Shown: in pieces, positions 9,521-17,911 of the stretch | How the letters are laid out: each line of letters starts with the position of its first letter | Numbering within the stretch: position 1 is the first letter of the stretch | From: Streptomyces sp. TRM68416 | Lineage (GTDB): Bacteria; Actinomycetota; Actinomycetes; Streptomycetales; Streptomycetaceae | NCBI RefSeq assembly: GCF_014596915.1 | Contig: NZ_JACVWU010000018.1 | Span: 1 to 64,000 of the forward strand | Reading direction: 5' to 3' | DNA: 64,000 nt | Notes under the pieces: generated by a model | The model's database searches: none | Told to the model about the DNA's origin: nothing | What the model saw: the letters and a program-made list of their open reading frames with translations, nothing else | Translations under genes and position numbers: made by a program

Positions 9521-10745
9521 ACGCCAGCGCCCCCGACACCAGCGCCCGCACGCCCGGGGCCAGGGCGGCGAGGTCGGGCGCGAAGTGCGGGCTGTGGTTG
9601 CTGGGCACGGCCTCGGCCTTCTCCATCAGACCCGCGCCCGGCGCCGCGGCCCACACGTCGTCCGGTGTGGTCGTCACGAACCAGTAGGAGTACGGCGCCT
9701 TGCCGTCCGCGAGGTGGGAGAAGTCCTCGCTGCCCATCGCCGGGCCCGGGTCGAACACCGCGTCCGCGCCGAGTACTTCGCGGTGTACGGCGGCGACGCG
9801 GTGGTCGGTGTCGGCGTCGTTCACCGTCACCGGGTACGCGGCGCCGAGCCGCACCTCCGGCTCGCGCGGGCAGCCCGCGGCCAGGCACTCGCCCTCGGCG
9901 ATCCGGCGGATCGAGGCGAGCATCCGGTCCCGGACCGCCTCGGAGTGCGTACGGAGGTTGAGGGAGATGCGGGCGGTGGCCGGGATGACGTTCGGTGCGG
10001 TGCCCGCCTCGATCCGGCCGACGGTCAGCACGGCCTGCTCCCGGGCCGCCAGCTCCCGGCTGACGACGGTCTGCAACCGGGTCACCAGGAACGCGGCCGT
10101 CACCACCGGGTCGACGGTCGTCTCCGGCCGCGAGCCGTGCCCGCCCCGCCCGTGCACCACGATCTCGACGTCGGTCGTGGCCGACAGGATCAGCCCCGGC
10201 ACATGCGCGATCCGTCCCACCGGACCGGGCGCCGCATGCTGGCCCAGCAGCACGTCCGGGCGCGGGAAACGGTCGTAGAGCCCGTCCGCGACCATCGCCG
10301 CCGCGCCACCGCCGGACTCCTCCGCGGGCTGCCCGACCACCAGCAGCGTCCCGGCCCAGGCGTCCCGCCCCGCGGCCAGCGCCTGTGCCGCCCCCACCAG
10401 CCAGGTGACATGCAGATCGTGCCCGCAGGCATGCATCATCCCGGGGGTCTGCGAGGCGTACGGCAGCCCGGTCTGCTCGGTGACCGGCAGCGCGTCCATG
10501 TCGGCCCGCAGCAGTACGGTCGGCCCGTCCCCGTTGCGCAGCGCCCCGACCACCCCGGTTCCGCCGATCCCCTCGGCCGTCTCGTACCCGGCGTCCCGGA
10601 GCCGCCCGGCCAGCCGACCCGCCGTCCGGTGCTCCTGGAAGGCCGGCTCGGGGTGCCGGTGGAGATCGCGGTAGAGGTCCTCCAGCGCGTCCAGCGGCAG
10701 GCCGGCGGTGAGGTCCAGTGCGGTGCGGGCGGCAGCAGACGTCAT
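9510..10745 (-). CDS. M20-family amidohydrolase (N-acyl amino acid or hippurate hydrolase type)
   Basis: 411 residues from ATG 10745. Zinc-binding motifs of peptidase family M20D are present: HACGHDLH, the catalytic glutamates of PAEESGGGA, and NHSPHFAPD near the C-terminus. The internal dimerisation insert (TDVEIVVHGRGGHGSRPETTVDPV) is intact. No signal peptide, so it is cytoplasmic. Family members remove acyl groups from amino acids or hydrolyse indole-3-acetyl amino acids and hippurate; the substrate cannot be told here. Its 3' end overlaps the convergent gene by 11 bp. Length is normal for the family. Confidence 0.9.
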   Translation of the reverse strand: MTSAAARTALDLTAGLPLDALEDLYRDLHRHPEPAFQEHRTAGRLAGRLRDAGYETAEGIGGTGVVGALRNGDGPTVLLRADMDALPVTEQTGLPYASQTPGMMHACGHDLHVTWLVGAAQALAAGRDAWAGTLLVVGQPAEESGGGAAAMVADGLYDRFPRPDVLLGQHAAPGPVGRIAHVPGLILSATTDVEIVVHGRGGHGSRPETTVDPVVTAAFLVTRLQTVVSRELAAREQAVLTVGRIEAGTAPNVIPATARISLNLRTHSEAVRDRMLASIRRIAEGECLAAGCPREPEVRLGAAYPVTVNDADTDHRVAAVHREVLGADAVFDPGPAMGSEDFSHLADGKAPYSYWFVTTTPDDVWAAAPGAGLMEKAEAVPSNHSPHFAPDLAALAPGVRALVSGALAFMS

Positions 10746-10798
10746 GCCGGTCAGCGTGTCACCGGCACGTCCCCCTCACCACCCCACGCATACGAACG

Positions 10799-10837
10799 GG
10801 GCGGCGTACTCCGACGGTGTGTCGGGGTACGCCGCCC
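10799..10837 (-). terminator. Terminator hairpin of the ABC exporter operon
   Basis: An 11-bp perfect stem, GGGCGGCGTAC (10799-10809) with GTACGCCGCCC (10827-10837), contains an inner CCGAC/GTCGG stem. It lies 29 bp beyond the stop codon of the minus-strand permease gene. Confidence 0.8.
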
Positions 10838-10865
10838 AGGGGTGGGACGTGCGCTGTCACGGCGG

Positions 10866-11651
10866 TTACTTCGGGTCGTCGTTGAACCTGGCGGTCGACC
10901 AGCGGTAGCCGAGGACGGTGAGGCCGAGGCACCAGGCGAGGGCGAGCCAGCCGTTGTGGCCGATCTCGGTGCCGAGGAGGAGGCCGCGGAGGGTTTCGAT
11001 GGCGGGGGTGAAGGGCTGGTACTCGGCGATCGGCTGGAACCAGCCGGGCATGGCGTCGATGGGGACGAAGGCGCTGGAGATGAGCGGGAGGAAGATCAGG
11101 GGGAGGGCGTTGTTGCTGGCGGCTTCGGCGTTGGGGCTGATCAGGCCCATGCCGACGGCGATCCAGGTGAGGGCGAGGGCGAAGAGGGTGAGCAGGGCGA
11201 AGGCCGCGAGCCACTCCAGGGCAGTGGCGTCCGTGGAGCGGAAGCCGATGGCGAGGCCGACCGCGCCGACCAGGATCACGCTGGCCAGGGACTGGAGCAC
11301 GCTGCCGACGACATGGCCGACCAGGACCGACGGGCGGTGGATGGCCATCGTGCGGAAGCGGGCGATGATGCCCTCGCTCATGTCGTTGGAGACGGAGACC
11401 GCGGTGCCGATCGTGGTGGAGCCGATGGTCATCAGCAGTAGGCCGGGAACGAGGTAGGCGATGTAGTCGGCGCGGTCCCCGCCGCCGATTCCGGCGCTCA
11501 TGGTGTCGCCGAAGATGTAGACGAACAGCAGCAACAGCATGATCGGCGTGAGCAGGAGGTTGAGGGTGAGGGAGGGGTAGCGGCGGGCGTGCAGGAGGTT
11601 GCGGCGCAGCATCGTGTTCGAGTCGCGCAGGGCGAGGGCGAGGGTGCTCAT
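10866..11651 (-). CDS. ABC-2 type exporter permease (DrrB-like)
   Basis: 261 residues from ATG 11651, which overlaps the TGA of the ATPase gene (ATGA), so translation is probably coupled. Six membrane segments are seen, with the ABC-2 signature region (ISPNAEAASNNALPLIFLPLISSAFVPIDAMPGWFQPIAEYQPFTP split by short loops). It would form the membrane channel for the ATPase encoded just upstream. DrrAB-type pairs export lipophilic drugs or lipids; the substrate here is unknown. Third gene of an operon that starts at 13298. Confidence 0.9.
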   Translation of the reverse strand: MSTLALALRDSNTMLRRNLLHARRYPSLTLNLLLTPIMLLLLFVYIFGDTMSAGIGGGDRADYIAYLVPGLLLMTIGSTTIGTAVSVSNDMSEGIIARFRTMAIHRPSVLVGHVVGSVLQSLASVILVGAVGLAIGFRSTDATALEWLAAFALLTLFALALTWIAVGMGLISPNAEAASNNALPLIFLPLISSAFVPIDAMPGWFQPIAEYQPFTPAIETLRGLLLGTEIGHNGWLALAWCLGLTVLGYRWSTARFNDDPK

Positions 11652-12595
11652 CGGGCGTTCTCCTTGGACTGGCCGGCGGGGGCGGTGAGGGCGAAGAAGA
11701 CGTCGTCGAGGTCGGGGGTGTGCACGGTCAGTTCGTCCGCCTCGATGCCGGCCGCGTCGAGCCGGTCCAGGACGGTCCGCAGCTCGCGCTGGCTGCCGCC
11801 GGAGGGGACGTGCACGGTCAGCGACTCGTCGTCGTGGGTGGCCTCGCACAGGGCGGAGGCGGCGTCGCGGTAGGTGTGCGGGTGGGTGAAGCGGAGGCGG
11901 ACGTGGCCGCCGGGGATCCGGCGCTTCAGCTCCTCCGCGGTGCCCTCGGCGGCGATCCTGCCGTCGTTCAGCACGGCGATGCGGTCGGCGAGTTCGTCGG
12001 CCTCCTCCAGGTACTGGGTGGTGAGGAAGACGGTGACGCCGTCGGTGACCAGTTCGCGGATGATCTGCCACATGTTGTGGCGGGAGCGGGGGTCGAGGCC
12101 GGTGGTGGGTTCGTCGAGGAAGATGATCCGGGGGCTGCCGACCAGGGTCATGGCGATGTCCAGGCGGCGCTTCATGCCGCCGGAGTAGGTGGCGGCGGGC
12201 TTCTTCGCGGCGCCCACCAGGTCGAAGCGCTCCAGGAGTTCGGCGGCGACCCGGCGGCCCTCCTGCCGGGGCAGGTGGTGCAGGTCGGCCATGAGGAGCA
12301 TGTTCTCCTCGCCGGTGATCAGGCCGTCGACCGCGGAGAACTGCCCCGTCACACCGATCGCGGCCCGCACCGCCTGCGGGTCGGTGGCCAGGTCGTGCCC
12401 GCCGACGCGGAGGGTGCCCGCGTCGGCGGAGACGAGCGTGGAGAGGATCTTGACCGCGGTGGTCTTGCCCGCGCCGTTCGGGCCGAGCAGGGAGAAGATC
12501 GTGCCTTCCGGGACGGCCAGGTCGATCCCGTCGAGGACGACTTTGTCGCCGTAGGACTTGCGCAGGTGGTTCGCCGCGATGGCCAGGTTGCTCAT
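11648..12595 (-). CDS. ABC exporter ATP-binding protein (DrrA-like)
   Basis: 315 residues from ATG 12595 with GAAGGAG upstream. Walker A (GPNGAGKTT), ABC signature (YSGGMKRRLD), Walker B (IIFLDEPTTGLD) and the switch His region are intact. The C-terminal 80 residues (HVRLRFTHPHTYRDA, VHTPDLDDVFFALTA) match the DrrA-type regulatory extension. It lies 31 bp after the DUF4097-like gene and overlaps the permease gene, so the three form one operon under the operator region at 13348-13470. Confidence 0.95.
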   Translation of the reverse strand: MSNLAIAANHLRKSYGDKVVLDGIDLAVPEGTIFSLLGPNGAGKTTAVKILSTLVSADAGTLRVGGHDLATDPQAVRAAIGVTGQFSAVDGLITGEENMLLMADLHHLPRQEGRRVAAELLERFDLVGAAKKPAATYSGGMKRRLDIAMTLVGSPRIIFLDEPTTGLDPRSRHNMWQIIRELVTDGVTVFLTTQYLEEADELADRIAVLNDGRIAAEGTAEELKRRIPGGHVRLRFTHPHTYRDAASALCEATHDDESLTVHVPSGGSQRELRTVLDRLDAAGIEADELTVHTPDLDDVFFALTAPAGQSKENAR

Positions 12596-12626
12596 GAGGG
12601 CTGCTCCTTCGGGTCCTTCGGGGAAG

Positions 12627-13298
12627 TCAGAGGCTGCGGGCGGTGATGTCGCCGAGGGTGGTCGTGGCGTGGATGGTCAGGCCGGCGTCGGCGCCGTCGG
12701 TGTTCTTCAGGGCGTTGCTGATACGGCCGTAGCCGGTGCCGGCGTCGAGGGCGGCGGAGACACCGCGGGCGGCGCCGACCGTGATGTCGCCCTGCTGGGT
12801 GCTGAGCGCGACCGTGCCGTGCAGCGCCTCGGAGATCTGGATGTCGCCGCGCTGGGTGCTGATCTCGGCGGGGCCGTTCAGCCGACCGACCCGGACGTCG
12901 CCGTCGAGGGCGGAGAGGCGGGCGGCGGCGGCCTCGTCGAGCTTGACCGTGCCGAGTCCGCCCTCGAAGGAGACCTCGCCGAGCCGTCCGACCCCGCGGA
13001 GTTCGGCGCCGGCCGCCTTCGCCGTGACGTGGGACCCGGCGGGCAGCTGGACGGTCACCTCGACGGATCCCGAGGGGCCGAGGAGCTGGTGCTTGGCGGC
13101 CGGGCCGGCGATCCGCAGCACGCCGTCGGCGTAGGCGACCTCGGTCTGCTCGGCGGCCTTCACGTCACGGCTCCTGGCGGGGTCCGCGGGCCGGATCTCG
13201 ACCGCGGTGTCTGTCCGGTCGGAGGCGATGACCTGGATGCGCCCGGCGGTGATGTCGACGACGGCGGCGATCGTGGCGGGGGTGTCGAACGTCTGCAT
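12627..13298 (-). CDS. DUF4097-like beta-strand repeat protein
   Basis: 223 residues from ATG 13298 (CAGGAGAG upstream). The sequence is a series of short beta strands with repeats such as AEISTQRGDIQISEAL and VALSTQQGDITVGAA, typical of the DUF4097 (adhesin-like) beta-solenoid. There is no signal peptide or membrane segment. In Streptomyces such genes commonly precede DrrAB-type ABC operons; the role is unknown. It is the first gene of the operon and is divergent from the regulator at 13530. Confidence 0.8.
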   Translation of the reverse strand: MQTFDTPATIAAVVDITAGRIQVIASDRTDTAVEIRPADPARSRDVKAAEQTEVAYADGVLRIAGPAAKHQLLGPSGSVEVTVQLPAGSHVTAKAAGAELRGVGRLGEVSFEGGLGTVKLDEAAAARLSALDGDVRVGRLNGPAEISTQRGDIQISEALHGTVALSTQQGDITVGAARGVSAALDAGTGYGRISNALKNTDGADAGLTIHATTTLGDITARSL

Positions 13299-13347
13299 CG
13301 TTCTCTCCTGGTGTGCTCGTTGGCGTTTCCGACATGGGAAAAGCTAC

Positions 13348-13470
13348 GTTGCGTTCAGGAGTTGGGCAACAAGTTCGTTGCCTCTGAACCCAATAAATGC
13401 AGGTCAAGGCGTAGAATTCGTTGCAACGGCTTGAAATTTAACGCAACAACCGCCACTGTTCGCGTTGCAA
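13348..13470. promoter_or_regulatory. Operator array of GTTGC motifs in the divergent promoter region
   Basis: This AT-richer intergenic region carries GTTGC or its complement at least five times: 13348-13352, the perfect palindrome GGCAAC-AAGTTC-GTTGCC (13365-13382), the palindrome GTTGCAAC (13420-13427), GCAAC (13443-13447) and GTTGCAA (13464-13470). It lies between the ABC operon and the HTH regulator gene, so it is the likely binding region for that regulator, controlling both directions. Confidence 0.65.
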
Positions 13471-13529
13471 TGAACGGCGATTGAACGCTACGCTGGCCCC
13501 ATCGACCACGCACGAACAGGGAGATCGCG

Positions 13530-14264
13530 ATGCCGGGAGGCAGGCTCACCCAGCAGGAACGCCAGCAGATCGCCGCGGGACTGGCCGACGGCCTCGCCTA
13601 CGCGGAGATCGCCAGGCGCCTCGAACGCCCCACCTCGACCGTCACCCGCGAGGTGATGCGCAACGGCGGCCCCACCGCCTACCGCGCCGACCTGGCCCAC
13701 CGCGCCACCGAGCGCCGCGCCCACCGGCGCCGGCAGGCCACCCCCCGGGGCGCGGAGGCGCCGGCGCGGCCCGACGGGCGGGACGCCGAGGCGGTGCGCG
13801 AGTACGAGGAGGCGTTCACGACCCTCCTCATGCAGCAGGGCCTGCCCAAGATGCAGTCGCAGGTGCTGACCGCCCTGTTCACCACCGACGCGGGCAGCCT
13901 CACCGCGGCCGAGCTGGTGCGGCGCCTCCAGGTCAGCCCGGCGTCCGTCTCCAAGGCGATCTCGTTCCTGGAGACGCAGGGCCTCGTCGCCCGGGAGCGT
14001 GCCGAGGGCCGCCGTGAGCGCTACTTCGTCAACGAGGGCGTCTGGTACGACTCGATGCTCGCCGCCGCCCGCTCCAACGCCCAGCTCGCCGAGACCGCAC
14101 GGCAGGGCGTCGGCGTCCTCGGCCCCGGCACCCCGGCCGCCGTCCGCCTGGAGAACATCGCCCGCTTCATGGACTTCGTCGGCGAGAGCATCACCCGCGC
14201 CGCGGAACAGGCCCGCGGCATCCTCTACTCCAAGCCCGGACCGGCCTCCGACGGCACCGACTGA
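13530..14264 (+). CDS. MarR/GbsR-type transcriptional regulator with extra N-terminal HTH
   Basis: 244 residues from ATG 13530 (GGGAGATCGCG). The N-terminus (residues about 5-45, LTQQERQQIAAGLADGLAYAEIARRL and PTSTVTREVMRNGG) is an IS30-transposase-like helix-turn-helix. A basic linker is followed by a winged helix (about residues 95-165: SLTAAELVRRLQVSPASVSKAISFLETQGLVARER, then REYF-like wing) and a helical C-terminus. Two HTH elements in one regulator are typical of a Streptomyces GbsR/MarR subgroup. It is divergent from the ABC exporter operon and probably represses it and itself. Confidence 0.85.
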   Translation: MPGGRLTQQERQQIAAGLADGLAYAEIARRLERPTSTVTREVMRNGGPTAYRADLAHRATERRAHRRRQATPRGAEAPARPDGRDAEAVREYEEAFTTLLMQQGLPKMQSQVLTALFTTDAGSLTAAELVRRLQVSPASVSKAISFLETQGLVARERAEGRRERYFVNEGVWYDSMLAAARSNAQLAETARQGVGVLGPGTPAAVRLENIARFMDFVGESITRAAEQARGILYSKPGPASDGTD

Positions 14265-14277
14265 GCGAGTGCTCGCG

Positions 14278-14439
14278 CTACCGTCCGCTCTCCGCGACAT
14301 GGGCGGTGGCCGGGGCCGGCTGGGGGTCCGCGGCGCGCGCCGGGCCCGCGTTGGCGGCCAGGACCAGGGCCGCGACGGCCACTACGGCGGCGGCGACGCC
14401 TCGGACGTAACGCTCGGTGGTGCTGGTGCGTTCGAGCAC
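14278..14439 (-). CDS. Small secreted peptide, 53 residues
   Basis: GTG 14439 is preceded by GCGAGG. The product starts MLERTSTTERYVRG, has a hydrophobic core of Ala/Val residues (13-30) and an AxA-type cleavage site near GPARA-AD, followed by only about 17 mature residues rich in Pro, Ala and His. It stops with TAG at 14278, 14 bp from the end of the convergent regulator gene. No family is recognised. Codon use and signal architecture support a real gene, but a chance frame cannot be excluded. Confidence 0.5.
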   Translation of the reverse strand: MLERTSTTERYVRGVAAAVVAVAALVLAANAGPARAADPQPAPATAHVAESGR

Positions 14440-14562
14440 GGCGACCTCGCAACAGCGGTATTGACGCGATGTATTAAGCGTTCCTCGTAATCAGACTTAA
14501 TCCGCGGTTTAACCTAGGGGCTGTCGGAGTCGAACGGCAAGAGGTACCAGGGGAGTTGGGCG

Positions 14563-15906
14563 ATGTCGGAGCGCGACGACCCGGTCACCATCGGGCGCAG
14601 GGTGCAGCAGTTGCGGGCCGAACGCGGACTGACCCAGAAGCAGTTGGCGGAACCGGCGTACACCCCCGCCTACATCTCCACCCTGGAGGCCGGCCGGGTG
14701 CGCCCCTCCGACGAGGCGCTGCGGCACATCGCCCAGCGGCTCGGCATCGCCTACGACGAGCTGACCACCGGACGCCCGGCCCGCCTCGCCACCGAGCTGC
14801 GGCTGCAACTGACCGGCGCCCAGCGCACCCTGGCCACCGGCGCGACCGAGGCGGCGGCCGAGGCGTTCGCGGCGGTGCTCGTGCAGGCGGAGGGACACCA
14901 GCTCGCCGAGGAGCGGGCCGCCGCCCTGCTCGGCCTCGGCGAGTGCGGCATCGACACCGGCGACCTGGACACCGCCCGCCACCACTTCGAACAGGCCGAG
15001 GAGGCCCTCGCCGGCGCCCCCCTGCCGGCCCGCGTCCCCGCCCTGCGCGGCCGCGCCGTCACCCACTACCTGGCCGGTGAACTCCGGTACGCCGTCTACT
15101 TGCTGGAGTCCACCCTCGACGAGCTGAACCGCGGCGGACTGCACGACCCCGACGCGCTGCTGCTGCTCTACGCCAGCGTCATTGGCCCCTACATGGACAT
15201 GGGCGCCCACGCGCGCGCCGCCCAGGCCGCCGAGTTCGCCCTCGCCCTCGCCCCGCAGGCGGGCGACCCGGCGCTGGTGGCGCGGATGCACCGCTCGGTG
15301 GCCCGCACCCTGCTCGCCGAGGGCCGCATCGCCGAGGCCGACGCCTCCCTCGCCAAGGCCGCCGAGCTCTACCGGCACCTCCAGATCCGCACCGAGCTGG
15401 CCAACTGCCACTGGATGCGCGGCTACGTCTGCGCCCAGAACGGCGAACTGGAGCGCGCCGAGGCCGAGTTGCGGCAGGCGCGGGAGATGCTCTGCGCCAA
15501 GCGGGCCGCCCTCTACACCAGTCAGGTCGCCGTCGAGCTGGCCGACGTACTGCACCGCCGCGGCCGCTCCGCGGAGGCCGCCGCCCTGCTGCACGAGGTG
15601 CTCAGCGAGCTCAGCTCCGAACGCGGCGCCCTGCACGCGGCCGCCGCCCACCGCCTGCTCGGCATCATCGCCGAGGACGCCCGCGACACCGAGGCCGCCG
15701 AGGAGCACTACGTACGCGCCCTGAGCCTGCTGGAGCGCGCGGGCGCCGCCGGTGACCTGGCCGACCTGTGCCGGCTGCTGGGCGATCTGCTGCGCCGGAC
15801 CGGCCGGGTCGAGGCGGCGCTGGACGCGTACCGGACGGGCCTCGGCCACCGTACGGCGCCCGGCACCACCACCCTCGGGCCCGCACCCGCGCAGCCGCCT
15901 CTGTGA
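14563..15906 (+). CDS. XRE-family regulator with TPR repeats
   Basis: 447 residues from ATG 14563 (GGGGAG upstream). An N-terminal Cro/C1-type helix-turn-helix (IGRRVQQLRAERGLTQKQLAE, YISTLEAGRVRPSDEALRHIAQRLG; residues 8-65) is followed by about eight tetratricopeptide repeats of Ala-rich helical pairs (for example AAALLGLGECGIDTGDLDTA). Such proteins act as peptide- or signal-responsive regulators in the cytoplasm. The AT-rich stretch just upstream (14458-14515) is the likely promoter. No target is evident from the neighbours. Confidence 0.85.
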   Translation: MSERDDPVTIGRRVQQLRAERGLTQKQLAEPAYTPAYISTLEAGRVRPSDEALRHIAQRLGIAYDELTTGRPARLATELRLQLTGAQRTLATGATEAAAEAFAAVLVQAEGHQLAEERAAALLGLGECGIDTGDLDTARHHFEQAEEALAGAPLPARVPALRGRAVTHYLAGELRYAVYLLESTLDELNRGGLHDPDALLLLYASVIGPYMDMGAHARAAQAAEFALALAPQAGDPALVARMHRSVARTLLAEGRIAEADASLAKAAELYRHLQIRTELANCHWMRGYVCAQNGELERAEAELRQAREMLCAKRAALYTSQVAVELADVLHRRGRSAEAAALLHEVLSELSSERGALHAAAAHRLLGIIAEDARDTEAAEEHYVRALSLLERAGAAGDLADLCRLLGDLLRRTGRVEAALDAYRTGLGHRTAPGTTTLGPAPAQPPL

Positions 15907-16001
15907 GATCCCGGGCCGGGGCCGTGCCAGGACGGGTTAGCCTGCGCGGGAGCACCGGGGCGCCGGAGCATCGGAACGAGCGGGACAGGTACGGCAGGCA
16001 C

Positions 16002-17003
16002 GTGGAGAACCAACGGACAGTGGCCGACGGCCTGCGCCTCGGCGTGCGCGTGCTGGTGCACACGATCGTCGGCGGCACCGCGCTGCTCGCCGTCGTCACG
16101 GTCGTGTCGGTGCTCGGGCCGATCGTGGCGCTCGATCTGTACACGCCGCCGGTCGCCGCCTGGTGGACGGTGTTCACCGCCATCGCCGTCCAGGGCGTGC
16201 CGTTCCTGCTGCTCGGCACGGTGGTGTCGGCGGCGATCGGCGCGTTCGTGCCCGAGCGGGTGTTCACCAAGGTGCTGCCGCGCAACCAGGCCCTCGCCGT
16301 CCCCGTCGCCGGGGCGGCCGGGGTGGTGCTGCCGGGCTGCGAGTGCGCGTCCGTGCCGGTCGCCGACAGCCTGATGCGGCGCGGCGTGGCCCCCGCGGCC
16401 GCGCTTGCGTTCCTGCTGTCCGCCCCCGCGATCAACCCGGTGGTGCTGGTCGCCACCTCCGTCGCCTTCCCCGGACAGCCGGAGATGGTGCTGGGCCGGC
16501 TGGTCGCCTCGCTGGCCGCCGCGGTGGTGATGGGCTGGCTGTGGGTCCGCTTCGGCCGCACGGAATGGCTGCGCCCGCGCCCCCGCCACGTCCCGCACAC
16601 CGGAGGCCTGCGCGCCTTCTCCGCCGGTCTCCAGCACGACTTCCTGCACGCGGGCGGCTTCCTCGTGGTGGGTGCCGCGGCGGCGGCCACCTTCAACATC
16701 GCCGTACCGCGCTCGGTCCTCGACGTCTTCACCGACTCGCCCTGGCTGTCGGTGCTGCTGCTGGCGCTGCTCGCCGTCGTGCTGTGCGTGTGCAGCGAGG
16801 CGGACGCGTTCGTCGCGGCGTCCCTGTCCGGTTTCTCGCCGACCGCACGGCTGGCGTTCATGGTGGTCGGCCCGATGGTCGACCTGAAGCTGATCGCGTT
16901 GCAGGCGGGCACCTTCGGGCGGGCCTTCGCCGTCCGGTTCGCCTCGACGACCTTCGTGGTCGCGGTGGCCAGCAGCGCGCTCGTGGGGTGGTGGCTGCTG
17001 TGA
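16002..17003 (+). CDS. YraQ/DUF318-family permease
   Basis: 333 residues from GTG 16002; GTG 16020 is also possible. Eight or more membrane segments in two similar halves are seen. Conserved signatures are PGCECASVPVADSL in the first half and VCSEADAFVAASL in the second, each with Cys followed by an acidic residue, typical of this permease superfamily, related to ArsP. Members move metal or metalloid compounds, but the substrate here is not known. The next gene overlaps by four bases (GTGA), so the pair is co-translated. Confidence 0.85.
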   Translation: MENQRTVADGLRLGVRVLVHTIVGGTALLAVVTVVSVLGPIVALDLYTPPVAAWWTVFTAIAVQGVPFLLLGTVVSAAIGAFVPERVFTKVLPRNQALAVPVAGAAGVVLPGCECASVPVADSLMRRGVAPAAALAFLLSAPAINPVVLVATSVAFPGQPEMVLGRLVASLAAAVVMGWLWVRFGRTEWLRPRPRHVPHTGGLRAFSAGLQHDFLHAGGFLVVGAAAAATFNIAVPRSVLDVFTDSPWLSVLLLALLAVVLCVCSEADAFVAASLSGFSPTARLAFMVVGPMVDLKLIALQAGTFGRAFAVRFASTTFVVAVASSALVGWWLL

Positions 17004-17722
17004 GGCGGTACGGACCGGCCGCGCTGCTGGTGCTCACCGGCGGCGCCGTGCTGCGGATCTCCCTCTTCGGCGACCTGTACCTGCGGTACGTGCAGCCCGG
17101 CCTGCGCCCCTACCTGATCGTGTCGGGCGTGGCGCTGGTGCTGCTGGGCGCGGTGTCGGCGCTGACCCGACGGCACGGGGGCTACGAGGCCTACGAGGAC
17201 GACGGCCACGGTCACCACCACGGCCCCGCCGGTCCGCGCGTCGCCTGGCTGCTCACCCTCCCCGCCCTCGCCCTGCTGCTGTTCCCGCCGCCCGCCCTCG
17301 GCTCCTACAGCGCCGAGCGGGAGGCGGCCGAGCGGTCGGCGCGGGGCATCGGCACCTTCCCGGCGCTGCCGTCCGCCGACCCGGTCGAGCTGACCCTCGG
17401 CGAGTACACCTCCCGGGCCGTCTACGACAGCGAACGGTCGCTGACCGGGCGCACGGTCCGGCTGACCGGCTTCGTCACCCACGACGACGAGGGCGCCTGG
17501 TACGTCACCCGGCTCCTCGTCGCCTGCTGCGCCGCCGACGCGACCACCAGCAAGGTCGAGGTCCGGGGGGCGGACGCCCCGCCGGACGACACGTGGATCA
17601 CGGTCACCGGCACCTGGCGGCCCGAGGGCGAGCCGGGCAGCGACGAGGCGTGGCCGCCGGTCCTGGAGGCGACGACCGTGGAACGGGTCGACCAACCGGC
17701 GAACCCGTATGAGAAGCGGTAG
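17000..17722 (+). CDS. TIGR03943-family putative permease subunit
   Basis: 240 residues from GTG 17000, overlapping the previous stop codon. Two N-terminal membrane segments (AALLVLTGGAVLRIS, YLIVSGVALVLLGAVSAL) precede a His/Asp cluster (EDDGHGHHHG, about residues 65-75). Another membrane segment and a C-terminal extracytoplasmic domain follow, with VACCAADA in the family-typical position. In other bacteria (YcgQ with YcgR in Bacillus) these two families are adjacent and linked to metal homeostasis. The His-rich loop and the Cys pair suggest metal handling; this is inference. Confidence 0.85.
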   Translation: MRRYGPAALLVLTGGAVLRISLFGDLYLRYVQPGLRPYLIVSGVALVLLGAVSALTRRHGGYEAYEDDGHGHHHGPAGPRVAWLLTLPALALLLFPPPALGSYSAEREAAERSARGIGTFPALPSADPVELTLGEYTSRAVYDSERSLTGRTVRLTGFVTHDDEGAWYVTRLLVACCAADATTSKVEVRGADAPPDDTWITVTGTWRPEGEPGSDEAWPPVLEATTVERVDQPANPYEKR

Positions 17723-17779
17723 TGCTGTTCTGGAAGTGCCGTGATGTGTTGTCGTTCGGCTGCGGGCCGGTGGGGGCTT

Positions 17780-17811
17780 GTCGCGCAGTTCCCCGCGCCC
17801 CTTCGGGGCGC
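17780..17811. repeat. Dispersed Streptomyces intergenic repeat, copy 2, with hairpin
   Basis: The 17-mer GTCGCGCAGTTCCCCGC (17780-17796) is identical to 3568-3584. Here it runs into a 7-bp hairpin, GCGCCCC-TTC-GGGGCGC (17795-17811), 72 bp after the permease stop codon, where it may act as a terminator. Confidence 0.75.
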
Positions 17812-17911
17812 TCAGCCTGCGGGCACGGCGGGTTTCGGCAGGTGGGCCTCGGGTAGTCGGGCGGAGTCACCGTTGAGGACCGCCCTGGAGGTGCGTGAGG
17901 AGGCGGTTGTC

